Shown in pieces: positions 8,221-15,626 of a stretch of 32,133 nt of DNA; positions within the stretch are counted from its first letter, which is position 1, and the number at the start of each line of letters is the position of its first letter. Source of the DNA: Acetobacter conturbans (GTDB lineage Bacteria > Pseudomonadota > Alphaproteobacteria > Acetobacterales > Acetobacteraceae). The translations under genes were made by a program, and so were the position numbers. The stretch is from NCBI RefSeq assembly GCF_011516755.1, contig NZ_WOSY01000023.1:1-32133 (forward strand), given 5' to 3'. The notes beneath the pieces are model-generated. The model searched no databases and had not been told where the DNA came from. It saw nothing but the letters and a program-made list of their open reading frames with translations.

Positions 8221-10314
8221 GTGACTAAGAAGTCAGTAATACAAAGCCTGAAAAGATGGAACTGGCTTTTCGCCCCGTCCATCCCGGATCTGGTCTTCTC
8301 CCTCAGAACCACCATCACCTCTCTGGTCGCGTTAAGTATCGCCCTGTGGATGGAACTCGGCCAGCCCCAGTGGGCCGCCATGACCGTCTGGATCGTCGCT
8401 CAGAATACCATCGGCGAAAGCCTGTCCAAGGCACACTGGCGCGTCGTCGGAACCCTGGCCGGCGCCGTGGCCGCGATCATGCTCGTGGCAGCCTCGCCGC
8501 AGCAGCCCTGGCTGTTCTTCCCGCTGCTCGCCGGCTGGATCGGTCTCTGCGCCGGCCTCGGAACGCTGTGCCACAATTACCATAGCTATACGTTCGTACT
8601 GATGGGCTTTACCTGCGCGATCATCTCTGTGTCCGCCATCGACACACCGGATCAGGTCTTCAGTATCGCCGTCGCGCGAAGCACCTACATCCTCCTCGGC
8701 GTCGTCTGTGAAATGACCGTCGCCCTCATCTGCGAACCCAATGTCGCCAGCCACGCCAGAGCCGCCGTCCGCCACAACCTTCAGGACATCATTGAAGGAA
8801 CCGCTTCCGTCGTCCGGGACGTCCTCATCTCCCACGCTCCGCCGGAACGGGATCTCTACAACACCTTCTCCCGCGTCATGACGCTCAATGACAGGATAGA
8901 GTTCAGCGCCATCGAAACCGGCCATTCCGGGCCAATGGTCGCCTCCGCCCGGGCGACGCTGGGACAGGCCGCAAAGTTCATGTCCCGTGGTCTCGGGATG
9001 CAAACCCGCCTCGCCCTGTCCGGACAGAAAAACGGCCGGTTCGCGCAGCCCGTCGTGGCAGCCTTCGCTGACTTTCTCGCAGCCATGCCCCGATTCCTCG
9101 ATTCCGACGCCGGGGTGACACAACTCTGCACCCACGCCGACACCCTGCTCCGGACCTGCGAAACCTCAATCGAACAAACAGCACGTCTGGAGAACGGCAG
9201 CTCAGAACAGCGTGCTTTTGTCGATGACCGTATCGTTCTCCAGGGGATAGCCCTCCTGCTGTCCGAACTCACACTGCTGCTGAACTGTTTCAGAGGTACA
9301 GGTCCCGACAAACAGGCCCTCGGCGCTCTCCGTCTCGTTCGCCCGGCGCATGGACGCGCCGCCCTCTCCAATGGTCTCCGCTCCTTCATCGCCGTGCTCA
9401 TCGCCGCCCTCATCTGGGAAATTACAGCCTGGCCCACGGGCACCCTTTTCGTCATGTTCGTGTCCGTGATCTGCGCACGTTTCGCGTCATTCTCCAACAC
9501 AGTGATCGCCAGTAAAAACTTCTTCCTCGGCGCGGTCTGGGCCGTTATCGCCGCTGTCATTCCGGTCTTCCTCGTCATGCCAGTCACGTCGGACTACCCG
9601 GTGTTATGTTTCGCCGCAGGTATTCCCATGATCATCGGCGGGCTGGTCAACCGCCACCCGGCCACCGCCGCCATGGGCGCGTCCTTCGTCAATTTCTTTC
9701 CCTACATGCTGGAACCTGAAAATCATTTCCGCATCAACGAACTGCAATGGTTCAACAGTTCCATGGCCCTGCTGACCGGTCTCGGTTTCGGTGTGCTGAT
9801 CTTCCGCTATCTGTTTCCCTTCAGCTTCGTCCGGTTTCACCGAAATTTCCGCGCGATCATCGAAAATGACCTGAGAAACATTGTCGGGCGCAACAGCCGG
9901 ATGACCGACCAGCTCTGGCTCGGCGAAATCATCGAAGAGATGGAGCGCCTCATCGCCCACGACGCCGGACGAGACCCATCTCAAACGGACGCCTGGCTCA
10001 GTAGCGCATTCTCTGTCATGACCGTCGGCAGAAATCTGCTCTACGTAAAGTTCCTGCTGACGAAAAGAGCCCTGCCGCCTTCCGTTGAAACAGAACTCAC
10101 GCGCCTCTTCGAAATCCTGGAAAGCACCGCAGTTACCAGCCACGAAAAGCTGGAGGCGATCACAGGCGCGGAAAGCGCCCTCTATCAGACAGAAGCCCGA
10201 TCAGAAGAAATCGGCCAGCGTATTCAGATCAGCGACGTCATCGGCTGCCTCTCCATCGCGGTCAAAGAACTCGGAAAAAACACCAGTTTTCAGAAACAGC
10301 ATAATTTCCGGTGA
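8221..10314 (+). CDS. FUSC-family inner-membrane transporter (AaeB/fusaric-acid-resistance type)
   Basis: A 697-residue membrane protein starting with GTG. It has the duplicated FUSC layout: an N-terminal hydrophobic block (about residues 25-170, beginning FSLRTTITSLVALSIALWMEL then PQWAAMTVWIV), a long soluble helical region (about 175-385), a second hydrophobic block (about 390-540, with GTLFVMFVSVICARF), and a soluble helical tail. FUSC proteins are proposed exporters of aromatic or other weak organic acids, plausible for an acid-producing bacterium. No membrane-fusion or outer-membrane partner gene is adjacent, so assignment to a tripartite pump is not supported here. The GTG start has only a weak AAGAGA site upstream. 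Confidence 0.85.
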   Translation: MTKKSVIQSLKRWNWLFAPSIPDLVFSLRTTITSLVALSIALWMELGQPQWAAMTVWIVAQNTIGESLSKAHWRVVGTLAGAVAAIMLVAASPQQPWLFFPLLAGWIGLCAGLGTLCHNYHSYTFVLMGFTCAIISVSAIDTPDQVFSIAVARSTYILLGVVCEMTVALICEPNVASHARAAVRHNLQDIIEGTASVVRDVLISHAPPERDLYNTFSRVMTLNDRIEFSAIETGHSGPMVASARATLGQAAKFMSRGLGMQTRLALSGQKNGRFAQPVVAAFADFLAAMPRFLDSDAGVTQLCTHADTLLRTCETSIEQTARLENGSSEQRAFVDDRIVLQGIALLLSELTLLLNCFRGTGPDKQALGALRLVRPAHGRAALSNGLRSFIAVLIAALIWEITAWPTGTLFVMFVSVICARFASFSNTVIASKNFFLGAVWAVIAAVIPVFLVMPVTSDYPVLCFAAGIPMIIGGLVNRHPATAAMGASFVNFFPYMLEPENHFRINELQWFNSSMALLTGLGFGVLIFRYLFPFSFVRFHRNFRAIIENDLRNIVGRNSRMTDQLWLGEIIEEMERLIAHDAGRDPSQTDAWLSSAFSVMTVGRNLLYVKFLLTKRALPPSVETELTRLFEILESTAVTSHEKLEAITGAESALYQTEARSEEIGQRIQISDVIGCLSIAVKELGKNTSFQKQHNFR

Positions 10315-10388
10315 TGATGCCACCTGCAACCACAGCGATTTTCGCCTCATCCGGAATCTGACACCACTTCAGAATGGTAAAAAAACAT

Positions 10389-10605
10389 CATGGCAGAGGG
10401 TCTGGGCTTTGACCTGCGTGAGACTGGCAGGCGCAGGACTGGTTGTGCAGGATTGGCAGGGCTCTGCCCTGGAACCCGGCAAAGGCTCGCCTTTGCAAAC
10501 CGTTTTATGATCAGCAGACCGGAATGCAGGGGCCTGTGGTCCCTGCCGGGTGCGGGCTGAGCCCGGATCTCATCCACAGCTCAGTCTTCACAGCCTCTGG
10601 TATAA
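10389..10605 (+). repeat. Multi-hairpin intergenic repeat, copy C
   Basis: Same order of hairpins as copy A, starting at TGGCAGAGGGTCTGG and ending CCTCTGGTATAA. A short insertion (a duplicated GCAGGACTGG-like run) precedes the first hairpin. It abuts the 3' end of the hydrolase pseudogene. Confidence 0.8.
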
Positions 10606-10956
10606 GTCTGCCACGGCTCCCGGCATTGCCGTTCTGACTGATAATAGCTGAAACGCGCTCAGGAAATTGTAATGCGACCCGCAGGCCAACCGGCGCGCCA
10701 TAATCGAATATACAGAGTGAGAATTTATCCAGCCCGGCACAATGATGCGATAATGATCCGCCAGCAGCGGTATTAAATCCCAAAACATATGGCTGGCAGT
10801 CGGAAATCCGTGCAGCAATAACAGGATCGGTGCGTTCGCCGGACCTGCCTCCCGATAAAAAACCCGACGTCGCCAACAGCCTGTCTGTAAAATCCAACAC
10901 GCATGACCATCTCCTGACGGCGCCATGCTATTCATCAAAAATCGTCTGCCGATCAT
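10606..10956 (-). pseudogene. Alpha/beta-hydrolase fragment (epoxide hydrolase/dehalogenase type), frameshifted and truncated
   Basis: Two minus-strand frames each carry part of one alpha/beta hydrolase. The first (from 10956) holds the N-terminal strands and oxyanion motif: VFYREAGPANAPILLLLHGF, PTASHMFWDL, then HYRIIVPGW. The second, in another frame further on, contains the nucleophile-elbow region, FSLCIFDYGAPVGLR, then LQFPERVSAIISQNGNA. The frames switch around 10735, where the segment between the strands appears shortened. Everything after the NGNA strand, including the lid and catalytic His, is missing; homology stops close to repeat copy C. The gene is therefore dead. Its intact ancestor would have been a soluble hydrolase with an Asp nucleophile. 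Confidence 0.75.
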
Positions 10957-11242
10957 CCGGGTTGCTGCTGTCGTCCCGGCAGGACGAGAAGAACAGCGGG
11001 TGAGCCAGGAGAGCAGACAGCGTTTTTATGCGTCCCGGCAGGCAAAGCATCCCCCGGTCCCGCCCGGATAATCCACGCAATGTGGCGAAGGGCCCTCTGG
11101 CGATGATGGCGAGAAAAACCGCCCCCCTCCATCGTCACCACACCGCCCGCCATTGCCTCCCGCTCCCGTCTGTCGCAAATATCCCCCCCGCAACCCACGG
11201 CCCCGGATCCGGCCACTCACAGCAGACAGGAGCAGCGCGACC

Positions 11243-12265
11243 ATGACAGGCGAAACGATCACAACAGACGTCGCCATCATCGGAGCCGGCCCCACCGGCC
11301 TGTTCGCCGCTTTCGAATGTGGAATGCTCAAACTGAACAGCATCCTCATCGACGCCCTCACCGATATCGGTGGCCAGTGCACCGCGCTCTACCCTGAGAA
11401 ACCAATCTACGACATCCCGGCACTCCCCGCCGTCGAAGGCGCCCGCCTGATCGAAAACCTCGCCGAACAGATCGAACCCTTCAACGTCCCGCGCCTCCTC
11501 GGTCGCCGCGTCGAAACCCTCACAGGCTATCGCGGTGCCTTCACGCTTGGCACCAGCAAAGGCGACACCATCCACGCCAGAGCCGTCATCATCGCCGCCG
11601 GTGCAGGGGCCTTCGGTCCCAACCGCCCCCCACTCGAAAACCTCGAAGCCTTCGAGGCCACCGGCGGTGTGCAATATTATGTCCGCCGTCGCGCTGATTT
11701 CGCCGACAAAACCCTCGTCATCGCCGGCGGCGGCGACTCAGCGCTCGACTGGGCCCTGTCCCTCCGTGAAGTTGCCAGCAAGATCTACCTCGTCCACCGC
11801 CGCGACAAATTCCGCGCTGCCCCCGAAAGCCTCCGTCAGCTCGAAGAGGCTGTCACAGCAGGCGAGATCGAGAAAATCACCCCCTATCAGCTCAAATCCC
11901 TGAAAGGGGAGGGTGGAATCCTTACCGGCGTCGAACTCGCCACCCTGGATGGTGACGCACGCACCCTTGATGCCGACCACCTCCTCGCCTTCTTCGGCCT
12001 CGCCACCGATCTGGGCCCCGTCGCCCAATGGGGCATGGACCAGATCCGCTCCACCATCCCCGTGACGCCCTCAACCTGCGAAACCAGTCTCCCCGGCGTT
12101 TTCGCCATCGGCGACGTCGCAACCTATCCCGGCAAACTCAAACTCATTCTCCAGGGTTTCAGCGAAGCCGCCATGGCCACCCACGCCATCTACCCGATCG
12201 TAAACCCCGAACAGGCGCTCCACTTCGAATACTCCACCAGCAAAGGCGTTCCAGACACGAAATGA
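11243..12265 (+). CDS. Ferredoxin/flavodoxin--NADP(+) reductase, thioredoxin-reductase-like type
   Basis: A 340-residue FAD enzyme moving electrons between NADPH and ferredoxin or flavodoxin. The FAD Rossmann motif is near the N-terminus (VAIIGAGPTGLFAAF), followed by GGQCTALYPEKPIYDIPA, diagnostic of the YumC/TrxR-like FNR group. The NADPH-binding motif is VIAGGGDSALDWAL (about residue 160), and the second FAD motif is VFAIGDVATYPGKLKLI. The CxxC of true thioredoxin reductases is absent. The ATG is chosen because it starts the conserved region and follows a CAGGAGC site; the open frame extends upstream without homology. Length is normal for the family. It lies 76 bp upstream of alr on the same strand, so the two may be cotranscribed. 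Confidence 0.9.
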   Translation: MTGETITTDVAIIGAGPTGLFAAFECGMLKLNSILIDALTDIGGQCTALYPEKPIYDIPALPAVEGARLIENLAEQIEPFNVPRLLGRRVETLTGYRGAFTLGTSKGDTIHARAVIIAAGAGAFGPNRPPLENLEAFEATGGVQYYVRRRADFADKTLVIAGGGDSALDWALSLREVASKIYLVHRRDKFRAAPESLRQLEEAVTAGEIEKITPYQLKSLKGEGGILTGVELATLDGDARTLDADHLLAFFGLATDLGPVAQWGMDQIRSTIPVTPSTCETSLPGVFAIGDVATYPGKLKLILQGFSEAAMATHAIYPIVNPEQALHFEYSTSKGVPDTK

Positions 12266-12341
12266 TCGGCTGGCGCCTCTCTCCCGAGGCGTTATACTCC
12301 CGCGCTTGCGGAGCGAATGCAGTCGGAGGCAGAGCACAGAG

Positions 12342-13478
12342 ATGGATGTTGCAGCACAATGGGCTGGTGGTGCCCTGACCATCGACCTTGGCGCCATTGC
12401 CGCTAATTACCGTCAACTGACCAGAACGCTCACCCAAAATGGCGCGAAAACCCTCTGCGCCGCCGCCATCAAGGCCGACGCCTACGGTCTGGGCGCCTCC
12501 CGCGTCGCCCCCGTCCTCGAACAGGCCGGCTGCCGCCACTTCTTCGTCGCCCACCTCTCCGAAGGCGCCGCCCTTCGCAGCATCATCTCCCGGGATATTC
12601 CCATCTTCGTCCTCCACGGCCCTCCGCCCGGAACCTCCGAAGATCTGCTCGAAGCCGGCCTCACCCCCGTCCTCAACAGCCCCGAACAGCTCGAAGAATG
12701 GCAGACCCTCGCCCGAAAGCGCGAGCGCAGACTCCCTGCCGCCATTCAGCTCGACTCCGGCATGGCCCGCTTCGGCCTCACCGCCGAAACCATTACCGCC
12801 CTTGCGGATAATCCTGACAGCTACGCCGGCATCGACCCCATGCTCGTCATGAGCCACCTCGCCTGCGCCGACACCCCTGAATCCCCCGCCAATGTCGCCC
12901 AGCTCGAAGCCTTCCGCCGCCTCAGCGCCTTGCTGCCCGAAGCCCCGCGCAGCCTTTCCGCCTCATCCGGCATCTTCCTCGGTCCCGACTGGCACTTCGA
13001 TCTCGTGCGGCCCGGCGCCGCCCTCTACGGTATCAACCCGACACCCGGTCAGCCCAATCCCATGACCCCCGTTGTTCGCCTCCAGGCCCGGGTCATCCAG
13101 ACCAGAACCATCCCCGAAGGTCAGTCCGTCGGCTACGGCGCCCTCTTCACCGCTCACCGCCCGACCCGCGTCGCCCTGCTCGGCATCGGCTATGGCGACG
13201 GCTTCCACCGCTCCACCTCAAACCGTGGCCGCGCCGTTCTCTCCTCCCATCCGGACGTCCACCTTCCCATCATCGGCCGCGTCTCCATGGACTCGCTCGC
13301 CATCGACATCACCGATCTGGGTGAAATCCCCGTTCCCCCCGGCACCGCGCTCGACCTCATCGGTCCCCACAACACACTCGAAGATGCCGCAGACGCCGCC
13401 GGGACGATCGGCTACGAAATCCTGACGGATCTCGGTGGACGCTACCACCGCAGTTACGTGTCGTACCAGCCAGCATAA
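12342..13478 (+). CDS. alr: Alanine racemase (PLP-dependent)
   Basis: A 378-residue cytosolic enzyme interconverting L- and D-alanine for peptidoglycan. The PLP lysine is Lys44 in AAIKADAYGLGA; the second catalytic base is Tyr265 in VGYGALF, the canonical position. Other family blocks are QLDSGMARFGL, SHLACAD, SASSGIFLG, RPGAALYGINP, GIGYGDGF and RVSMDSLAIDI. The N-terminal TIM-barrel and C-terminal beta domains are complete. ATG at 12342 follows a GGAGG site; an upstream TTG would add 12 residues without homology. Codon use is very C-rich at third positions, as in the preceding reductase gene. Confidence 0.95.
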   Translation: MDVAAQWAGGALTIDLGAIAANYRQLTRTLTQNGAKTLCAAAIKADAYGLGASRVAPVLEQAGCRHFFVAHLSEGAALRSIISRDIPIFVLHGPPPGTSEDLLEAGLTPVLNSPEQLEEWQTLARKRERRLPAAIQLDSGMARFGLTAETITALADNPDSYAGIDPMLVMSHLACADTPESPANVAQLEAFRRLSALLPEAPRSLSASSGIFLGPDWHFDLVRPGAALYGINPTPGQPNPMTPVVRLQARVIQTRTIPEGQSVGYGALFTAHRPTRVALLGIGYGDGFHRSTSNRGRAVLSSHPDVHLPIIGRVSMDSLAIDITDLGEIPVPPGTALDLIGPHNTLEDAADAAGTIGYEILTDLGGRYHRSYVSYQPA

Positions 13479-13486
13479 AGAGGCCT

Positions 13487-13575
13487 GGGCTCTGCCCGAA
13501 CCCGGAAGGAGTCGCGGCCTCCTTCATCCCGCTCTGTTGCGTAACGACACGATTTCCGAAAGTCTGTGATCTCTG
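13487..13575. repeat. Degraded hairpin-repeat fragment after alr
   Basis: It contains GGCTCTGCCCGAACCCGG followed by a CTCTGTTG / CGTAACGACA junction that resembles the two ends of the nested 223-bp element brought together, then CGAAAGTCTGTGATCTCTGG, similar to the right flank of copy B. It looks like an internally deleted remnant. Confidence 0.5.
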
Positions 13576-13623
13576 GCAGATGCGGGGTGAAGCACCGGGA
13601 CTTTCCCGCTTTGTGTCACCCTC

Positions 13624-13782
13624 ATATCAGAGGGTCCGGCCTTTGACCTGTGTAAGGTTGATGGGTGTGGGGCTGGCAGGGCTCTGCCCTGGAGCCCGGC
13701 AAAGGCTCGCCTTTACAAACCGTTTATGATCAGTAAGCCCGGGTGCTCCCGGCCACAGGTCAGTCTTCATAACCTCCGGTAT
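13624..13782 (+). repeat. Multi-hairpin intergenic repeat, copy D (internally deleted)
   Basis: Both ends are present (TATCAGAGGGTCCGG and AACCTCCGGTAT), with the first two hairpins, but the third and fourth hairpins are largely missing, leaving 159 bp. Confidence 0.75.
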
Positions 13783-13928
13783 CCGTGCGTGCCGGTGTAA
13801 AAGATGGTTTTGGAAATCGTCAGCACGACAGAAAATCTTGTTCACATTTCGAATTACTTTGAATAGCGAAACGGTTTCTTTTTCGCCTACCGTCCGCTCC
13901 GCCGGTCCAACCAAGCGGAACCCCCACC

Positions 13929-14411
13929 TTGAACCCTGTTTCTTTTTTCGTCGCAGCTCTCTGTGCCGCACAGCTTATTCCTGAAGCCCGCGCGCAGGTC
14001 ATGCCACTCGATCTCCCGGCAACGGAAAGTCATTTCACGACATATACCGGTCACTGCACTGGCAGTTACGGATGTCGCACCCTCTCTGTCGATACCCATG
14101 ATGACAGCCTTTCCATCGACATGACCGATCTCATCCGGGACGGCAGCCACGCCATACTGGCAGGCGTGAAAATCGCCGATCCGGAGGGTGGAGACCGGGA
14201 GGTCTACCGCCTGACCACCCTCACATCGCAGTTCCGGCATGCTGATTTCAAAGCCGGAAAGTTTCAGGCCGACAGTGTGCCCGACAGCACCTGCATCATC
14301 CACCGCCCGATGCATGATGCCGCGTTGTCCTCACTCAGCTGCACCTATTACACCGTCAACGAATTCGGAGACGCCGACCCGACCATTTTCGGCTTCGTCC
14401 GCTCCCCGTGA
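13929..14411 (+). CDS. Hypothetical secreted protein, 160 residues
   Basis: The likely start is TTG (no ATG in the open frame upstream). It yields a signal peptide, MNPVSFFVAALCAAQ, with probable cleavage after PEARA. The mature part has no membrane segment and five cysteines: two in GHCTGSYGCRTL and others in DSTCIIH and LSCTYYT, consistent with disulfides in the periplasm. I do not recognise the family. It stands alone, between repeat copy D and the small-ORF unit. The lack of a strong ribosome site and the TTG start make the exact N-terminus uncertain, but the signal peptide argues that the gene is real. Confidence 0.6.
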   Translation: MNPVSFFVAALCAAQLIPEARAQVMPLDLPATESHFTTYTGHCTGSYGCRTLSVDTHDDSLSIDMTDLIRDGSHAILAGVKIADPEGGDREVYRLTTLTSQFRHADFKAGKFQADSVPDSTCIIHRPMHDAALSSLSCTYYTVNEFGDADPTIFGFVRSP

Positions 14412-14574
14412 CCGCGAAACCATTCCGCGTCCTGTTCTCCGGAATACAGGACGCTGTGGTTTCCGCGAGATCACCGGCTGAAGCACCCGGAACCTGCGGA
14501 CTTTATGAGCAGTGTCAAAAAACTGAAAAAAACTCTTCCATCAGACAACAAAATCTGTGTAGCCTCAGTGTCAG

Positions 14575-14618
14575 GACGGAGGGGTAACCCCGAAAATTTC
14601 TCCGGAAGCCGTCCTTAA
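14575..14618 (+). promoter_or_regulatory. Folded leader upstream of the 44-codon ORF
   Basis: GGACGG pairs with CCGTCC across about 35 bases, enclosing a GGGGTAACCCC hairpin and a UCCGGA-containing segment. It ends about 27 bases before the small ORF start. The nested stems suggest a structured 5' leader, such as a cis-regulatory element or part of a small RNA; no known riboswitch class was recognised. Confidence 0.4.
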
Positions 14619-14645
14619 TTGCAAGCTCGAGTATGGAGGTCCACC

Positions 14646-14780
14646 ATGTTTGACCCTGCTACTCAGACCATCAGGTCTCTGGCAAAAATTGCTTATGCCA
14701 GCCGGATATATGCAAAGAATGTCATGAGCGGGAGCCCTGCCTTCGATGGCTGCCTGCACTCGGGGGTTCCCCCGCGATGA
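14646..14780 (+). CDS. Small protein, 44 residues, in its own transcription unit
   Basis: The product begins MFDPATQTIRSLAKIAYASR and ends HSGVPPR. An excellent GGAGG ribosome site lies seven bases before ATG (TATGGAGGTCCACC context). A folded leader precedes it and a strong terminator begins 43 bp after the stop, so the ORF sits inside a compact autonomous unit. The central stretch (residues 8-27) would make a basic amphipathic helix with spaced Ile, Leu, Tyr and Lys/Arg, suggesting membrane or RNA contact. One Cys is near the C-terminus. No family is recognised. It could be a microprotein, a leader peptide, or a coding segment in a dual-function small RNA. Confidence 0.6.
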   Translation: MFDPATQTIRSLAKIAYASRIYAKNVMSGSPAFDGCLHSGVPPR

Positions 14781-14822
14781 AGATCTGACCTGCCTTGTCT
14801 TTCCCCTGAACCCTCTGATGCG

Positions 14823-14858
14823 CCACGGCTTTTTCCGGAAAGTCGTGGTGTTTTTTTA
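14823..14858 (+). terminator. Rho-independent terminator after the 44-codon ORF
   Basis: CCACGGCTTT pairs with AAAGTCGTGG (one G-U pair) across a TTCCGG loop and is followed by TGTTTTTTTA. It is among the strongest terminators in the window. Confidence 0.85.
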
Positions 14859-15292
14859 TTCACAATCAATAGCCATGCAACAATTTCCAGGCGTTATAAA
14901 AAACAGAGGAAATCTGAATTGAATAAGGACAGATCTAAAGTATATTCGTGAAAATCTTCCCGAAAAAACCACAAAAAATATGGCGTTGTTATCGTCAGGT
15001 TCTGAAGTCTGAGTTTTCAGAGGATGAGCGGAAGACCGGTCTCTGCCCGCTTTCGGAAGGGGTCGTCACGCGAAGGCGTGCTGCACACGATGCCTCCATT
15101 ACCCCTGTCTGTTGATCAATAAGCCTGTTTCCACAGGGCTGAGACCTTTAATGGTCATCATGGGCAAAGCGCTGAGAAAGCGACAACACCTGATGATAAC
15201 AGAGCTTTTTCCGGTTTCCGGAGCAGAGCCCTGTCAGTCCCGCACCAGCCAGTCCCGCACAGGTCAAAGACCTCTCAGACAGGGGAGCCCGG
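14859..15292. other. Gap with AT-rich stretch and degenerate hairpin-repeat remnant (copy E)
   Basis: 14859-15000 is AT-rich with no recognised gene. From about 15025 fragments of the hairpin repeat appear in minus orientation: GGGGTCGTCACGCGAAGGCG (an enlarged third hairpin like the nested element), TGTTGATCAATAAGC, then at 15170-15290 CGACAAC...ACAGAGC ends and AGCAGAGCCCTGTCAGTCC. The order is shuffled, so this is a decayed or compound copy. Confidence 0.5.
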
Positions 15293-15439
15293 ATGGACTA
15301 TATGGCGCAGCGGGTCGAAGCTCTTTATCCGTTGTTCAGGATATTCCTGTCTGATGAAAAACAGGTTCATACCATACCCTGCACCATCTTCGGTGTGCAG
15401 CGTCGCAATCTATGCCGGCAGCATGTATGTCGTGTTTAA
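15293..15439 (+). CDS. Possible 5' part of a frameshifted small gene
   Basis: Forty-eight codons start at ATG 15293 after a good AGGGGAG site. The protein begins MDYMAQRVEALYPLFRIFLS, which looks natural up to about PCTIFG and then becomes Arg/Cys-rich and stops. The overlapping 15354 frame becomes protein-like just where this one stops looking so. A single frameshift near 15395 would join them. This may be the true N-terminus of the next entry or a chance ORF. Confidence 0.35.
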   Translation: MDYMAQRVEALYPLFRIFLSDEKQVHTIPCTIFGVQRRNLCRQHVCRV

Positions 15440-15626
15440 CGATTCCGAAACCGTGATGCAGATGCAGCGTCATTTTGAGCATCTCATCCGTCACGCCAGA
15501 GTCCAGCCGCATGACGTCGCCGACACACTCCGCCAGATGGCAACCAGTATGCAGGATAACCCGGATGCCCGGCCTTTCAGTTCCTCGTTTCGATCCCCGG
15601 GCACGGCTCTGAGTGTCGGTCTCTGA
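15354..15626 (+). CDS. Hypothetical protein, 90 residues
   Basis: An ORF beginning MKNRFIPYPAPSS. From about residue 16 the sequence is convincing (VAIYAGSMYVVFNDSETVMQ, then a helical run FEHLIRHARVQPHDVADTLR), with no membrane segment. The first 15 residues are less so, and there is no clear ribosome site, consistent with an N-terminus lying in the overlapping 15293 frame. The 3' end overlaps the following transporter start by 14 bp. Function unknown; I recognise no family. Confidence 0.45.
   Translation: MKNRFIPYPAPSSVCSVAIYAGSMYVVFNDSETVMQMQRHFEHLIRHARVQPHDVADTLRQMATSMQDNPDARPFSSSFRSPGTALSVGL

Noticed and set aside
11028..11382. Short ORFs on both strands upstream of the ferredoxin-NADP reductase
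   Set aside because: Arg/Pro-rich, no ribosome site, and they overlap the conserved start of the reductase.
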